64,000 nt of DNA from Gordius sp. MW1 (Eukaryota > Nematomorpha > Gordioida > Gordea > Gordiidae). A program made the translations under genes and the position numbers. Positions 34,900 through 48,289 of this stretch are shown here, piece after piece. The notes under the pieces were generated by a model. The model was given only the letters and a program-made list of their open reading frames with translations, was not told the DNA's origin and searched no databases. Within the stretch, counting starts at the first letter, position 1. Every line of letters starts with the position of its first letter. The stretch spans positions 10,571,835-10,635,834 of the forward strand of contig OZ038527.1 of NCBI GenBank assembly GCA_964036665.1. The letters run 5' to 3'.

Positions 34900-36020
34900 A
34901 GTTTGGGGAATCTCATCCTATAATGAAGAATTTTTAAAAGATGAAAAGCTATTTTTTGCTTATACTTAATTGCAACCTACCACATTTTATTATATTTTAG
35001 CACAAATTAAAAAAGATATAGGTCATGTTAATTCTAAAGTTGATTGTATAAGCATGTCAATAAACCTCTTACATAAGGGCCAAATAATAAAAAAACTAAA
35101 AAAGTTTGCGATCACACTTTGGCAAGTGGTCATTTTTTCCATTGGTCAATAGCTAACAGACGTCCAAATAGCCTATAATTATAATATAGAAAAAAAATTG
35201 GACAGTGGTCATTTTTTCGGTGCCCTATCAACTCGCCGAGAACAATCTTGCCAATTTCACCCTGGGACATTAACAAACATCTCTCCATTATCATAAAGAA
35301 GGCCATAAATTGAGTACCTTTATCAATTTTATTATAAATAATACTTAAATATTAACTTTAATCCGGAATTGAATGGCCAATATGCTTTATTGTTGGGGGA
35401 CATTTTCAATTGGGGGACCTTTTTAAACATTGTGACATTCAATTCGGCAAGATGGTTTTCGGCAAGTTGACGGGCCACCCATTTTTTCTAATGGTCAGCA
35501 GTCAGCAGGTCAAAAAGCGTCTACATACATAAGGATCAAATATTAAAAAAACGAAAAAAATTTCCAATCCCGCTTTGGCCAGTGGTCATATATTCCATTG
35601 TTCGGTAGCCAGCAGACTGCTAAATAGCCTATAATGATAATATAGAAAAAAAATTCGATATACACTTTGGCCAGTGGTCATTTTTCCTAATGATCAGCAG
35701 ACGGCCAAATAGCTAGTCTATAATTATAATCTAGAAAAAAAATTGGATTCCAATCACACTTTGGCCAGTGGTCATCTTTTCCATTGATCAGTAGCCAGTA
35801 GACTGCCAAATAGACTATAATTATAATATAGAAAAAAAATTTGATATACACTTTGGCCAGTGGTCATTTTTTCTAATGGTTATCAGTCAGCATGTCAAAA
35901 AGCGTCTAAATATTAAAAAACGAAAAAAAATTTAACCCCACTTTGGCCAGTGGTTACTTATTCCATGGGTCAGTAGCCAGCAGAGGGCCAAATAGCCTAT
36001 ATTTTTAATCTTATTAACAC
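34900..36020 (+). repeat. Array of CTTTGGCCAGTGGTCATTTTT units
   Basis: 'TTTGGCCAGTGGTCAT...TT' followed by 'CCATTGGTCAGTAGCCAGCAGAC' and 'CCAAATAGCCTATAATTATA' recurs about seven times at roughly 100-180 bp spacing. A different MITE sits inside (35217-35481). The array is noncoding and its units are related to those at 36480-38400. Confidence 0.75.
35217..35481. mobile_element. GGTGCCCTATCAACTCGCCGA MITE, longer form
   Basis: Left end GGTGCCCTATCAACTCGCCG and inverted right end CGGCAAGTTGACGGGCCACC, about 265 bp. A short hairpin form of the same family is at 48712-48841. It is noncoding. Confidence 0.7.
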
Positions 36021-36486
36021 GAACAATATAATATCATTGCAAAATTTAGGTTAATAACAAAAAGAAACAATAATTCACAAAGCAGCAAATATACAATTAA
36101 AATAGCAATTAACCAAATTAATAATTTTGGCATAGGGCCGGGGTAAGATAAAGTAGAAGTAAGCAACGGTCATTATATTTTGCTGGGTACCATTCAGCTA
36201 GTTTTGCAATTATCCGATATATAGCAACAACCAAGCCAAGTTTCCCAAAGAAATTAATGTTTTAGCTAATCAGTCGAGCTCATACACAATAATGGAATTT
36301 GGGCTCGAGCGAGGTCAAAAAAATTAAAGCCAACCAGCAAAAGCTAGTCTATTTGTAAAGGCGAAATAAAAGTCATATACAGAAATAAGTCCACAGCCAT
36401 TAAAAACCCTTATAATTTTCCACGGCAATTATGCAAAAAGTACAAGTTGGACAGGACACTCACTTAAGACACTCACTCAAGACAAC

Positions 36487-38400
36487 GGCGAGCCCATAAA
36501 TTGCATAGCAATTAATATTAAATAAAACTCGGGCCTTCGGCCTTTGTGGGAAGGTGGAGAAGGAAAGGGGAAGAGGAGGAGGGGAAGGGGAGGAGGGGAA
36601 GGGAAGGGGGGACGACTCATCTATACTCCGTATAAATGTATCATATTTGCTATGCAATTTATGGGCGAGAAAGGTGGGAAGGGGCGAGAATGCCTATAGG
36701 GGGTATTAAATGCCTAATGATTAATTAATTATTTATACAAATTTTCTATCACTTTGGCCAGTGGTGATATTTTCTAATGGTTAGCAGACAGTCAAATGGT
36801 ATTAACAAGAACAAAATATTAATTTAATTAAAAAAAAATTCCTTTTAGTTTTAAAAAAGGGCTAAATTCTGAAACTACCCGCCCGATTCGCTCGAAACTT
36901 TACCCGTAGGTGCCCAGGGTGGCCAGGGGTAAAATAGCTTTTAGGAACACGTAGGAAGAGGTAATTATTAATTTAATCTTTTTCCCTTTAAATATAGTAG
37001 GCCTCTCATATATATGTGGTATATAAACTCCCAAAATTAGTAAAGAATATACATTACTTTCGTAAAAATTATTATATTTGGCCTATGCTCTTGCATATAT
37101 AAACTAAAAAGAGACAGTCTATTAATATACAAGAGCCAAAAATAACGAAAAAAAAATTTTCGATTAACATTTTAACCAATGGTCATTTTTTTCCATTGGT
37201 CAGCAGGACACGGTAAAAGTGGATATAAATTCATAAGAGTCAAAAAAAATATAAAAATAAATGTTTGATTTATTTGGCCAATGGTCATTTTTTTCCATCG
37301 GTCAGCAGCCAACGGACGGCCAAAAAGCCACATTATCAATGGTATTAACAAGAACAATCATAAGAGTCAAAAAAACGAAAAAAAAGTTTTTGATTCACAT
37401 TTTGGCCAATGGTCATTTCATTCCATTGGTCAGCAGCCAACGGACGGCCAAAAAGTCTTATTATTAATGGTATTAACAAGAACAATATAATAATTTAAAC
37501 AAAAAAAAATAAAAAAATTCTTGGCCTCTCCGGGATTCGAACCCACATCAGGAGAGGCATAGCCTTTTGTAGGGGGGGGGGCACAGGGACCCATATCAGT
37601 AGAGGCATAGGCTCTGTCGGGGGAGGGCATAGGGTAATTGTCAATGTTAGCCAAAAAAAACGAAAAAAATAATTTTCACATTTTGGCCAATGATTATTTT
37701 TTTCAAAGGTCAGCAGCCAGCGGACGACCAAAAAGTTTTATTATCAATGGTAGTAACAGGAACAATCATAATAGTCAAAAACAAAAACGAAAAAAAAACT
37801 TGGATTCACATTTTGTACAATGGTCATTTTTTTCATTGGTCAGCACCCAACTTACGGCCAAAAAGTCTTATTATCAATGGTAACAAGAACAATCATAAGA
37901 GTCAAAAAAAACTCCGGGATTCGAACCCAAAAACTAGTTAAATTAACAAAAATTAAAAGTAAACAACGTGACAAGACATTCGGTGCAAGACAAGACATTC
38001 GGTGCAAGACAAAATAATTTTTTTCATTGGCCAGTAGCCAGCGGACGGCCAAAAAGTCATATTATCAATGTTACAGTATACAGTCAAAATTATTGGGGTT
38101 TAACAAACTATTTAAATTAAATAAATAAAATTTAAAGTAATAGCTCTTGCAGGATCCTAAAATTTCTTTTAGTTTAAAAAAGGGCAAATTCTGAAACGGC
38201 CCGATTCGCTCGAAACTTTACCCGTAGGTGCTCAGGGCGGCCAGGGGTAATTCTAACACAGCGAGGGAGTTAGAGATGAGGGGTGGGGCACCTCTTATGT
38301 ATTAATTTAAAAAAATCGATAAAAAACAGTGAAGGGTAACGGACAACGGACAACGAAAAATCAAAAACGAGCCCATAAATTGCATAGCAATTAATAATTT
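36487..38400 (+). repeat. ~1.9 kb repeat cluster, copy 1
   Basis: Bounded by GCCCATAAATTGCATAGCAA on both sides (36490 and 38370). It contains CTCGGGCCTTCGGCCTTTGT, a purine-rich GGGGAAG tract, then repeated units of 'TTTTGGCCAATGGTCATTTT', 'CCATTGGTCAGCAGCCA.CGG' and 'ACGGCCAAAAAG.C.TATTA' followed by 'CAATGGTATTAACAAGAACA'. Two tRNA-like B boxes lie inside (37532 and 37916). It has no long ORF. 52041-53180 is an inverted copy. Confidence 0.8.
37532..37544 (-). promoter_or_regulatory. tRNA-like B box inside the repeat cluster
   Basis: The minus strand reads GGGTTCGAATCCC, an exact RNA polymerase III B-box and T-loop core. It occurs again at 37916-37928 (-), 52174-52186 (+) and 52558-52570 (+), always next to CGGAG. 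No full tRNA cloverleaf can be folded around any of them. A tRNA-derived SINE relic is the simplest reading. Confidence 0.5.
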
Positions 38401-38804
38401 AAAATCCTTATAAGGGACAAAGCTACTAGAATTAAAAACATTGTTATTTAACTTATTATTTTTTATCAATTCTAATGCCAATGAAGCCAAGGTGGCGACA
38501 TTTTCAAAGTATAACCACCTCTTGTTTAATATAATTAATAGCCATACGTATAACCTTTTCGGCAAATACACATATTATAATATATATTAAGCCAGGCATT
38601 TTGAATCACACAGAAGCTTGGAAAGCTCACTTCGTTTGATGCAGTATTAGATATTACAAAGGTTTATAACTAATTTCAATCGCGTTGCTTCCTATCGGCA
38701 TATACCTGCCATCTATAGCAGAAATTGATAGAGCTATCAAGTCCTTAAAGTGACATAAAGTGGTCCACCTGCCAGGACAAACCGCAGAAGCCCTTAGTGT
38801 GGAT

Positions 38805-39791
38805 TAGAGAACTGCACGGGTGAGAAAATTTTAAAATGTCTTCGGGTCGGGTTCGGGTTCAAAATTTCAAAATGCTTTCGGGTCGAGTTCGGGTTCAAAA
38901 TTTTAATATGCTTTAGTGTCGGGTGGGGTTGAATTTAAGGTGTCGGGTCAAAAGTTAGGAATCTTACATTGCAAAATACACGGGACATATCTTTTATATT
39001 AATGCTATCATGTACAATATCTTTTAATTAATATCGAAATGTCTAATTGAAGATTATGTATTAAGTAAATTGATTCTTTTTGTTTTTTTAATCTGATTGT
39101 TTTAGTTTGGACGCAAAATTTGACTCGTGAAGGGTAACATATCAACAAAATAATATTTTTAAATTGTCTTTTATTAGTGTGATACTGATGAAACAAATAA
39201 AAGGAAGTTCAAATTTATTATATTATTTATTAGCAAAACTATATATTTCAAATTAAATGTGAACCGATATTGTAGATGCTATCATATATATATACCTCTA
39301 TGATAAATCATTCAAATAAATTTTGTAATCAAAATCTGTAATATCAATTAGTTTCATAAATCGAACTTTAATGTCGATTACATTTTAAACACCCTCATGG
39401 GCGTAGCTAGGATTGAAATGAGAGGGTGGCAATAATGACTAAGGGAGGGGCAAAATAACTATTTTTTTAAATTTTAGCCATAATTTTTCTGACTTTAGAG
39501 GGGGGCAGCCGCCCGTCCCTGCCACTCCTCAGCTACGTTCATGCACACCCAATCTTTTATACTCTCGTGTTGGATACCAAAATATAAAAAACATTCGAAC
39601 GTGATTCGGTTAAAAAATTTAAACGCTTTTGGGTCGGGTCGGGTTCGGGCTAAAAATTTTAAAATGCTTTTGGGTCGGGTTTGGGTTGACAATTTTAAAA
39701 TGCTTTCGGGTCGGGTTCGGGTTTAAAATTTTAAAATGCTTTCGGGTCGGGTCGGGTTCGGGTTGAAAAAAGTGACTTTGCACTTCTCTAG
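38805..39791. mobile_element. ~1 kb foldback element with GGGTCGGGTTCGGG repeats
   Basis: Ends TAGAGAACTGCACGGG and, inverted, TTTGCACTTCTCTAG. The 11 bp direct repeat TTAGTGTGGAT flanks it at 38794-38804 and 39792-39802. Both subterminal regions carry several copies of TTCGGGTCGGGTTCGGGTT with AAAATTTTAAAATGCTTT spacers, so it forms a foldback. It contains the MITE at 39396-39543. TAGAG ends hint at hAT, although 11 bp is longer than the usual 8. Confidence 0.75.
39396..39543. mobile_element. CATGGGCGTAGC-family MITE
   Basis: Ends CATGGGCGTAGCTAGGATTG and CCTCAGCTACGTTCATG, with flanking ACACCC repeats (39389 and 39545). The inner blocks GGCAATAATGACTAAGGGAG and AGGGGGGCAGCCGCCC are shared with the other copies. 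It is nested inside the 1 kb foldback. Confidence 0.75.
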
Positions 39792-40858
39792 TTAGTGTGG
39801 ATCCCTTATCTCTGATGGCCTTCTACATCACCCTTCTATAAAGTCTGGGAAAACGAGGAGATGGCACACTTACAGGGATATTTTATAAAACTTTTAAAAG
39901 AGGAGAACCCTTCAACGCGAATAATTACCGAGATAATCAATTTGGTGATATATAATAGCCTATAAAATCATGTCGTCGCCACATTAATCGCAATCCAGGG
40001 ATTAGACGTGTCTCACCACAACAAAGGATCTCATTATTCTAAGAATTGTAATAATTTATTCGAGCACTAGTGGAGCCCCTCTGGTTCTTGTATACATAAA
40101 TATTTTCAGAGTTTCGGTTATCTTCCATCTATATTTATAGGAGTCATTGTGAAAATGATTTTGATGTTTTTCCTCATAGACAAAAACCTGAAGTCAGTGG
40201 CTTCACCCTTTGACCTTTATCTGAATCTATTTCGGTCACAACGGGAGTCAGTAATGTCGTCCGATATCTCCCCCTCTCCTTATTGTAACGATGAATCTGA
40301 TAAATATTTGCTTCGGGTGGTATTGCAAATAATGTTATCGTCTCTTCTCTTTGCTGATGACATATGCTTGTTGGCAACCTTTGATGATCAATCTATTGTG
40401 AATATATTCTCCATCCAAGCCAATCAAGTGTTTAATTCTGGCAGATGTGCGATGATTTAAGTTGACATTTCTTCCAATAATAATTTTAACCCAATAACTG
40501 AATATTAAAAGGTTCACTATTTTAGATAAGATCATACACCGGATATCTAGGTCGAACTGACGTGGTATCAAAGTTCAGAAGGATGCGCTATAATCCCTTA
40601 CCTTTCTATTTTGGCGTCGTGAAATAGCGCTTTGCTTTACAAGGTATTTTAAAAGCACTCGGTAAAGATTGAAACTTAATGTGGTCTATTATTCATGATA
40701 GAAATTGTGGAGTTCTTGAATAGTAAAAACTCTCCTCTTTCTCATTAGGATATATCTTATCTCTCTCCCTTATTTACTGTTCAACGACTAATAGTTCTAT
40801 TTAAGCCTTCAATTTATATTATAATCTTATCATGCTATATACACTGCACATGAACGTA

Positions 40859-41018
40859 GCCAGCATTGGAATTAGAGGGGGGGGGGCAATAATGATTTAG
40901 GGAGGGCAAAATGAACATTTTTTGAAATTTTGGCCATAATGTTATTAAATTTTAACAAATTTTAGGAATTAGATGGGGCAGTGGCCCCTCCCTGCTCCCC
41001 CCCCTTGCTGCGCCCATG
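40859..41018. mobile_element. CATGGGCGTAGCC-family MITE
   Basis: Ends CATGAACGTAGCCAGCATTG and the inverted TTGCTGCGCCCATG. Near-identical 8 bp flanks are ACACTGCA on the left and ATACTGCA on the right. The family inner blocks are present. It is noncoding. Confidence 0.75.
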
Positions 41019-41019
41019 A

Positions 41020-44000
41020 TACTGCATATTAACCAAATTTGTCAGAGGAGCAGTAACACATTTAAAACTAACTTGGCTTTATGCGTCATTAGGCGTAAGA
41101 GGGAACCTCAACATTAGACTGCGCACTAAGTCTTTGGCGTTTTTGGGACAAAAATACATTTACACACACTTGCATATTGAACAACATGTTTTTAGAATAT
41201 TTAAAAGGGATTTTCTATTAAATATTAGCCCCGGTTAATCTTCTCGTAAGTAAAATTTGGTGCTATTTATAAAATATCTAACATAAACAATTTTAAAATG
41301 TTTAGTTTTTAAATAACGCTTGCAGAGTTTTAATTTGTTTTATAATAGCTATATTTTGCCTAAAGATTGATAGCTACCTCTAAGCCATAATTATTAATTA
41401 TTCTCATTCAATTCTTGTATGTTTGCAACATACTTTTTATATGCTAAGTTATTATAAAACTATAAATGCTTGGAAGGTGTTGACTGCTAATTAATTTAAT
41501 GAAACCTTAATGATTGCAATTTTTTATATCTATGCAATATAAGAGATATTGATTTTTTAAGGCATTCAATTGATTTTAAGATTTTTTAGTATGATATTTG
41601 ACCTTAAAATATTAAAAATTTACATATTTTTAGTTGATTAGTAAAAAACTATTAAAGATTGTAAGGAATGAGAAAAACAAAACTGGCTTGCTTTTTAGGT
41701 AAATTAGTTGAATCAATATGTTAATAAAATGATTAAATTAATGATTTTCTTTTGGAACTTATCTAGCATATTTGATATATAAAATTATATAGTGGAACAT
41801 TAAGTTTATAACTTTCAAATTTTCTTTATAGTACCAACATATAATTTAAATAGATTTTAGTTATGCCTTCAACAATTTATTTTCTTCTATTACATTTAGT
41901 ACTATTTACATTCTGGATGATTTTAAAAGGCCATTAATTTATTTATGAAATAAATATGCTTGAATTATAAGTTTGCATATTTGTTACTAATTAAAATCTT
42001 AGCTTAAAAATTAATAAAAACAATCTTTATTGACTTTTTTCGAATATACTTTCATTAAAGTCTTTTTTTGTGATTCTCTGACCGAATGTTACATAAAAGT
42101 GTAATAAATATTAGACAAATGTTTGTATTGAATAGGAGCTTCCTCAGCCAGTTTCGCAATGCAACTTTTTCTTTTGACAAGTTTGACACGAGTGTATGTG
42201 ACATTAATTTTTAATTTTATCTACCTTTAATTCTTGTAATTAAGATAATTAAAAAGTTTGAGCCATGTTGTTGAGCTTACTTTTTTTTGATTAATTCTCC
42301 TTAATTTACGCTCAAACTTTAACAGATCGCATTGAGCCCTTTTACTCGATACTACAAGCAATTAGTAAGAATGAGCTTTTGAATATAAAAATTACCGCAT
42401 TCACACACGACACCAAACATTTTTTCTACATTAAAATCAATATGAGGATTGTAAAATCCAATACAATCTCGATTCATTAATTTACTTATAATAATTTCAT
42501 CTTCTCTTAAAATAGGATAAAATCATATTTGATAAAAAATCTAAATTTGTAATTCAAATCATATAAACGCGATTGCATTATCTGAAAACTAGGGTGGCGT
42601 TAGATGCCATTTTTTCCCTGCTAAATGGATGCAATACATCATTCTTAATGCTATCTACATTTCCTATCTCCCCCCTCCCCACATCCTGAGTTTACAGTTT
42701 AAATTGTTTAAATTACTTTATTTTTTAAAGGTAGTCTTGTGGCTTTAAACCTTGTTAGCCAGTGCGTAGTTGTGGACTTTTAATTATATTTTTGTTATGG
42801 AAAAGCAAAAAATACAAACATCCCTTCTAATTATATTGATGCGTCCTAAATTCTCCCCTTCCTCTATAATTTACACACATGTCCACACCATTTAATAGCC
42901 GATAAACGCAAATTTAAACCATATATCTCCCTCCCCTCCCCCTTACCCTCCGCATGAACACGGGCCCGAGAGGCCAATGAACAGTTTGCAACTTTTCCCT
43001 TTACCAATCGATGGCCCTCTGTCCAGCGCGTGACTCCAAATAAATTATTGATAGGTTTTTCCATTGCGAGCGGAAAAAGAGTCCGTCTGGGTAGGGATTT
43101 TTTATTGCCTGGCCCGAAATTAGGAAATTATCGTTAAGCACTTAGTCTACCCGCGGACGTGGTCAATATTTTGACTAATTAAGGATGACTACGAAAACTA
43201 TCGGCCACCCCCCTCCGACCGGGCACTTTATTTTGTAGTATTTGCCCAAGCACGAGGGAGGGCAGGTCATCAATTATCAATAAACGCTCGGCGCGTGTGA
43301 AACATAAAAATGGACGTTATTAGTTATCGCGATTTCCATATAGTTTGTTGTATACACATTTTATAAGAGTAAAAATTTTAGTTAAGATGGGATATTTTAA
43401 GTTACTTTTCGTTCGAGTGAATCGGTTTTTAATAGATGGTTATAAGAAAAATTAAGATTCATGGCGGATAAAAACTGTTTCACAAATTGCTTTGATTTTG
43501 TATTGTCTATTTCAAAATGGAATTCATAATAATAATTGGATCAAATTTGTAGTTATCTAACTATTTTTCAGCTTAAATTTATCTTAACCACTATCCCTTG
43601 TGCTGAGCTTAAACCTTTTTTTATTAAGACTTGAACTAGGATCTTCTAAATGGATCTACACCTTTTATTACGCTTTGTCATGCATAAAGCCGATATTTTT
43701 TCAAAGTTTCAAAATCATTTTTCTTCCACGTTAAGCGTTTCAAAAAACATCGCATAAAAACGAGAATTATAAATCTAGATTGTGGTGAGTCGTTGGTAGA
43801 ATTATACACTTTTTTGGTTAAATAGCCACTCAATTTGCCAATTACACAACTATCCCACCCGATGTCGCATTAAGTTTGGCCGTTTTGGCTCATTTCCCCT
43901 TATCTCCCTTCCCCACTTCATATCATTTTCTCAGCAAATGCCCTCCCCCCTCCCCTCCCCTATTCATTCTTATTTCGAGGCATTTAATCGATTGCAATCG

Positions 44001-44400
44001 ATACGAGTGGTTAGTTGGAAGAACCACTTTGTACCACCACCACGATTCTTATAAGCCCCCCCCCCATTCCTTGCTCGGCTTGGATTTGTCTTGAGTTGAG
44101 GGTATTAATGCGATGCGACAATCCCCCCTCCCCCCCCCGCTCCTTCCTCAGTGCAGCCCGATCCTTATCTTGAGAAATCCATCATTTATTACGATCTCGT
44201 TGGGGCATTGCGACATCGCCATTATGTTGGTCTGATTGAAATACTAAAAATTGCATCTAATATAGATTAAACCTATCGGTTTCAAGAGTTTGGCGATTTA
44301 GCCCTTAATTAAACCCAAGTGTCTCTTTAATTATAAATTTATGGGGACAAAACAAATATTTGTACGTAATTGTATTATCACTGTAATATGGCTAACACTT
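41020..44400. other. No gene recognised
   Basis: Mostly AT-rich, with C-rich runs near 42660, 43930 and 44120. Only short ORFs are present, none with a family motif. It could be regulatory sequence upstream of JNK or unrecognised fast-evolving exons. Confidence 0.45.
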
Positions 44401-44403
44401 TAT

Positions 44404-44562
44404 ATGGGCGTAGCCAGGGGAAGGCAGAGAGGGGCGACCGCTCTCTCTAAATCCAAAAAATCTTTAAAATTTAATATAATTATGGCTAAAAAATTGCCAT
44501 TTTGCCCTGTCTAAATCATTATACCCCCCCCCCCCCCCCAATTCCCCAGGATACGCCCATGT
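44404..44562. mobile_element. CATGGGCGTAGCC-family MITE, inverted inner part
   Basis: Ends ATGGGCGTAGCCAGGGGAAG and CCCCAGGATACGCCCAT. The inner blocks (CTAAATCATTATACC, TTTTAGCCATAATT in complement) lie in the opposite orientation to the other copies, with a 14-base C run. Target duplication is not clear. Confidence 0.65.
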
Positions 44563-44569
44563 GCTTACT

Positions 44570-47500
44570 AAAACTGACATATGAATTCAGTGGATTACTC
44601 TTTAAAAATTAACACATATTATTGAAGATTAAATGTAGCTAAAATACCCACCAGGTATTTGTCATTTTTAATAAACCTTAACACAATAATACCTGCTAAG
44701 TTAATAAATCTAGAGCAATCCTGTAAATCGTATAGAAATATCAACCTTAACGATTGGCCAATCATTTCATCCCGTTCCTCATCAGCTATTTGGATGCACT
44801 ATTTGTTTGCTTAACCGTGTTTGGCATTCCCGTCGGTGTCGTGTTAATTAAATAAAAATTTCAGCATTTGTGAATTTTACCGACGGGTTAAAATTTGACA
44901 CCAAAATTATAGAAGGAGGTCTCATTGGTGCGGCGTTAGTTAAAGGGCCTTCGCCAATCGCCTTAATTATAATGGGTTGTTTATTTTTTGAAAGGGCATT
45001 AGATTTATTTAATTTCCAATTCGATCAAAAAATGGCGTTGGCATCAAAAATGGTTCGTATTTTATTACCCAGGCTTTAGTTTAAATTACTTTGTTGTGTT
45101 AACCTAAAAAAATATGCCCGTCTAGTTACAAGCCATGTACACCATGAATGTCGAGCTATTTAAGGTTGCAAATCATTCTCTTTTTATAGCAATATTACGT
45201 TATATTTATAACCATTTAATCCTCGTTGTCAGCCCTTAAATGGGGCAACGATATGCGACAGCGCATCCCCCTTAATAGGCTATAAATTGGTTTAATTTTG
45301 AAATGTGAGACTTATTCGTAAGTCATAATAATGTGCCTGAAGTATGATTAATAAATCGTTCTTGTATGCTCCAGTACACTGCCTTTAATTAAACCTTTTT
45401 GTGGAGATGGCCTTGAATGAGTTCGAAGGAACCAAACGCATTTCTGCAATACATAACTTAGAAGTACGGAAAACAAACGTCCACATATCATTTTGTATTT
45501 ACAATAATAATGAGTTTAAAGATATTTATGTAAAAAAGTGAGCATCTTTATAATGATGGGTCTTCCTCCTATTTACGCATTGCATGTTTGGGGCATTCCC
45601 ATTCTTAACAATCTAATATATAAAATATTTAGGTGTTCTTTAAATTCTGGAAATCGATTGGGTCTAGTAAATTACAATCGTGAACAATTAATTTCGAAAA
45701 TGTTGTCCAGTTGAAAATTAAATATACATGTTACTAAATATACCAAATTTTTGTGTTGGCGACTCTAGGTTGCCTCTTAACGGGTTTAAAACCAGAGAAG
45801 CAGGCTGATGCGGGCAGACTGTAGATATTATAAGACAGAAAAAATAGCCACTTGTATTAATTATTATTTGTAAAACCTATCGCCTGTAGAGAATATTGCA
45901 TTAAATTTGTCGAATTTAAAAATCGACTTTCCAAGTTTTTCAGGCTATGGAATTTTAATTTGTAATCGGTAAGTTTAATTTACGTATCATTTTGTCCACG
46001 TCCCCCACCACAGGGGACTAATTAAAAAGTCCGTTCGCTCGCCAGTTATCTTTCCCTGTCGGGGTGGGTGGGGGTGGGAACTTCGATTTATTGGAATTTT
46101 CCGCTCGATCGGGATAGTTTACTCAGCCTTAGCTGCCCTCGTGGCCAATCTTTTAAACAACGGTTTGTCAACCTTTGCCTCCCCCCCCCCCCCCTTCGCT
46201 GAACCGTTTTGTGTAGGGTTGCCCACTGACAGTGCTAAATGATTGGTGGTTTTCAGCTGCGGTAAATACTTATTTTTCCCTTACCGTGGTTTGCTTTAGT
46301 CAACCAAAGGCGTAAGTAAGCGACCAGGCTCGTATAAATTATTACTTTCTACAATTATACGTGTGTAAAACCTATTTTTCTGTCGATTTCGGAGTAGTGT
46401 AATAGAATGCGCTATTATAAAGTTTTTGGCCGTTTAAAAAACTTGGGTCAATTTTGGTTTTAACCATTACGTTACGTATACGAGATTTGAATTATCTTGA
46501 AGGGACCAGTTAATCGATAAACAGTGCTAAATCATTTCATCTTTTCTCTTCTGCAGGAATTGCGATATTGACTCCACTCCACCCTTTCCCGTTAGGAAAA
46601 TCAGTTTTTGGCTGAATCTGTTACCCAAGCAGTTGTCCACCACTTTTTTAGTACTCTTTCATTTTATGCGGTAAAATGGATCTGGCTTTAAATGAGGTTA
46701 GGGGATTTAATTCTAAGTCAAACATTAATTAAATTAAAATATAAAAAATTGACGCATTTTCCGTTTAATATCGTTTTTTTTTATCATTATTGACCTAAAA
46801 AATTAAACACTAGCCTCTTATACTTGATTCCATTATAAATTTGTAGCGAATTATAGACTAAGTCGCATCAAAATTTGTTTAAGTCACTCTGCAAAGTTCA
46901 CGAGCCGCCTGTATAATGAATAAAATTATAAAAACCTTTTTTCTAGCGATTTTTTGCTAGATTATGGTAAGGGTTTATTGGAAGGGGTGAGTTCTTAATA
47001 AAATGTATTTGTTGCCCTCCATATATTAGATATTTTTTTAACATTGAGATGTCCGATTATTATTTAAAAAGTATATAATTGTGCCTAATCCAAAATGCAT
47101 GGTCGCAGTGTCAATATAAAACTAATGGTATATGTAAAACCTATTCCCTGAGTTCGGCGATTTCAACCTTTTTCGGGCAAATTTTAATTGACGCATACTT
47201 TTTTGTCTATAATCGCCTCCCGAATATTAATAATATTTTCTTAGCTTGGACCAGGAAATGAATTTACGTTACACCTAAAAATTGTTTATTTTTCTTAGAA
47301 ATTATAGCGCAGTTATTTCAACCACTAATCCAATATATTATTATCACGAATCGAACTTAATTTTCAATATGAGCTGCCGGTTCTCGTCCGGTTTAGATTT
47401 GGCAATTTATATTAATTAAGTGAAAATGGCTGGAAGGGAAGGTTTTTATTTCTTTTTACTCTCTTTTCGTTCCTTTTCGATTTTAAAGCTTAAATTCGAA

Positions 47501-48280
47501 CGCAACAACGCCTTTTCTTTTAATAAAAGTCATTTTATAAGCCTAACTCACTAATAAATCCAGCGGGCCGCCCTACGATATCCGTTTTTGCGTTTAAGGT
47601 CAGACCTTGACTCTGGCTTAGCGCCTTGCCAAAAATAACTTACCCACGAATATTAAATTTAATATATATGTTAATTTGTCACACACATTACGTCAACCAA
47701 CTCCTATTTTCCATTCAGCCTAATCTCATATTTTACACTAATGTGTAGCCTTTTTTTGGTGTATGTATATTCATCTAATCCCACCTATAAGAAAATGGTT
47801 ATCTAATTAGGCGATCTTCGTAAAATGGCTACGAATGCTTTTTTACGGTAGGAGCTTAATAAACGTTACCAAATATAGGAATTAAGAATTATAGATAGTG
47901 AGAGAATAAATTGTCACTTGCTCCAAAAACAGTTTGATAACTTTTTCCAGATTTTTTAATTGGTGTCCAACACATTATATTCAAAAGTTTGGTTTTAACC
48001 TGTTTATGCTAAAAAGGTAGTTATCTCTTGTTTACACATGTATAATATTGGTTTCAGACGCACAAAGCTGCTATGCTATAATTTTAATAATTTTGATTCA
48101 TTGTAAAACTAAATTAAATTTGTTATTCATGGATAGCACCTTTAAATTATAATCTTATATAAAACGTTACCATTGACCAAAGGGCTATTCATGATTTTTC
48201 TGCAGCCTACCATTATAAAATTTCGTATATATACATAAAAATCGTTTTTTTTAATTAATGAAGTTACCATGTGAATTATA
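44570..48280. other. No gene recognised (JNK upstream region)
   Basis: Less repeat-like than 15-41 kb. A 70-codon open stretch at 44870-45079 has an AAATTTCAG acceptor-like sequence before it but no recognised motif. C- and G-rich tracts lie near 46010-46190. The first exon of JNK, which is not in the visible exon chain, could be here or further right. Confidence 0.4.
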
Positions 48281-48289
48281 TTCAAAGAT

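Larger units (their letters stand above)
38640..40480 (+). pseudogene. Decayed LINE split by a 1 kb insertion
   Basis: Left of the insertion, PIGIYLPSIAEIDRAIKSLK (about 38693-38752) matches the LINE 'PS..E...AIK.LK' RT lead-in. Right of it, WENEEMAHLQGYFIKLLKEE (about 39848-39905) follows on. SSLLFADDICLLATFDDQSI (about 40337-40395) holds the intact FADD active site. The frame is broken many times. The insertion at 38805-39791 falls within the RT. Confidence 0.7.

Noticed and set aside
37532..37544. tRNA gene suggested by GGGTTCGAATCCC
   Set aside because: Only the T-loop/B-box core is present. I could not find a D arm, anticodon arm or acceptor stem at the right spacing at any of the four sites.
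44870..45079. 70-codon ORF preceded by AAATTTCAG
   Set aside because: No recognised motif and no partner exon in a compatible phase, so it is not reported as a gene.
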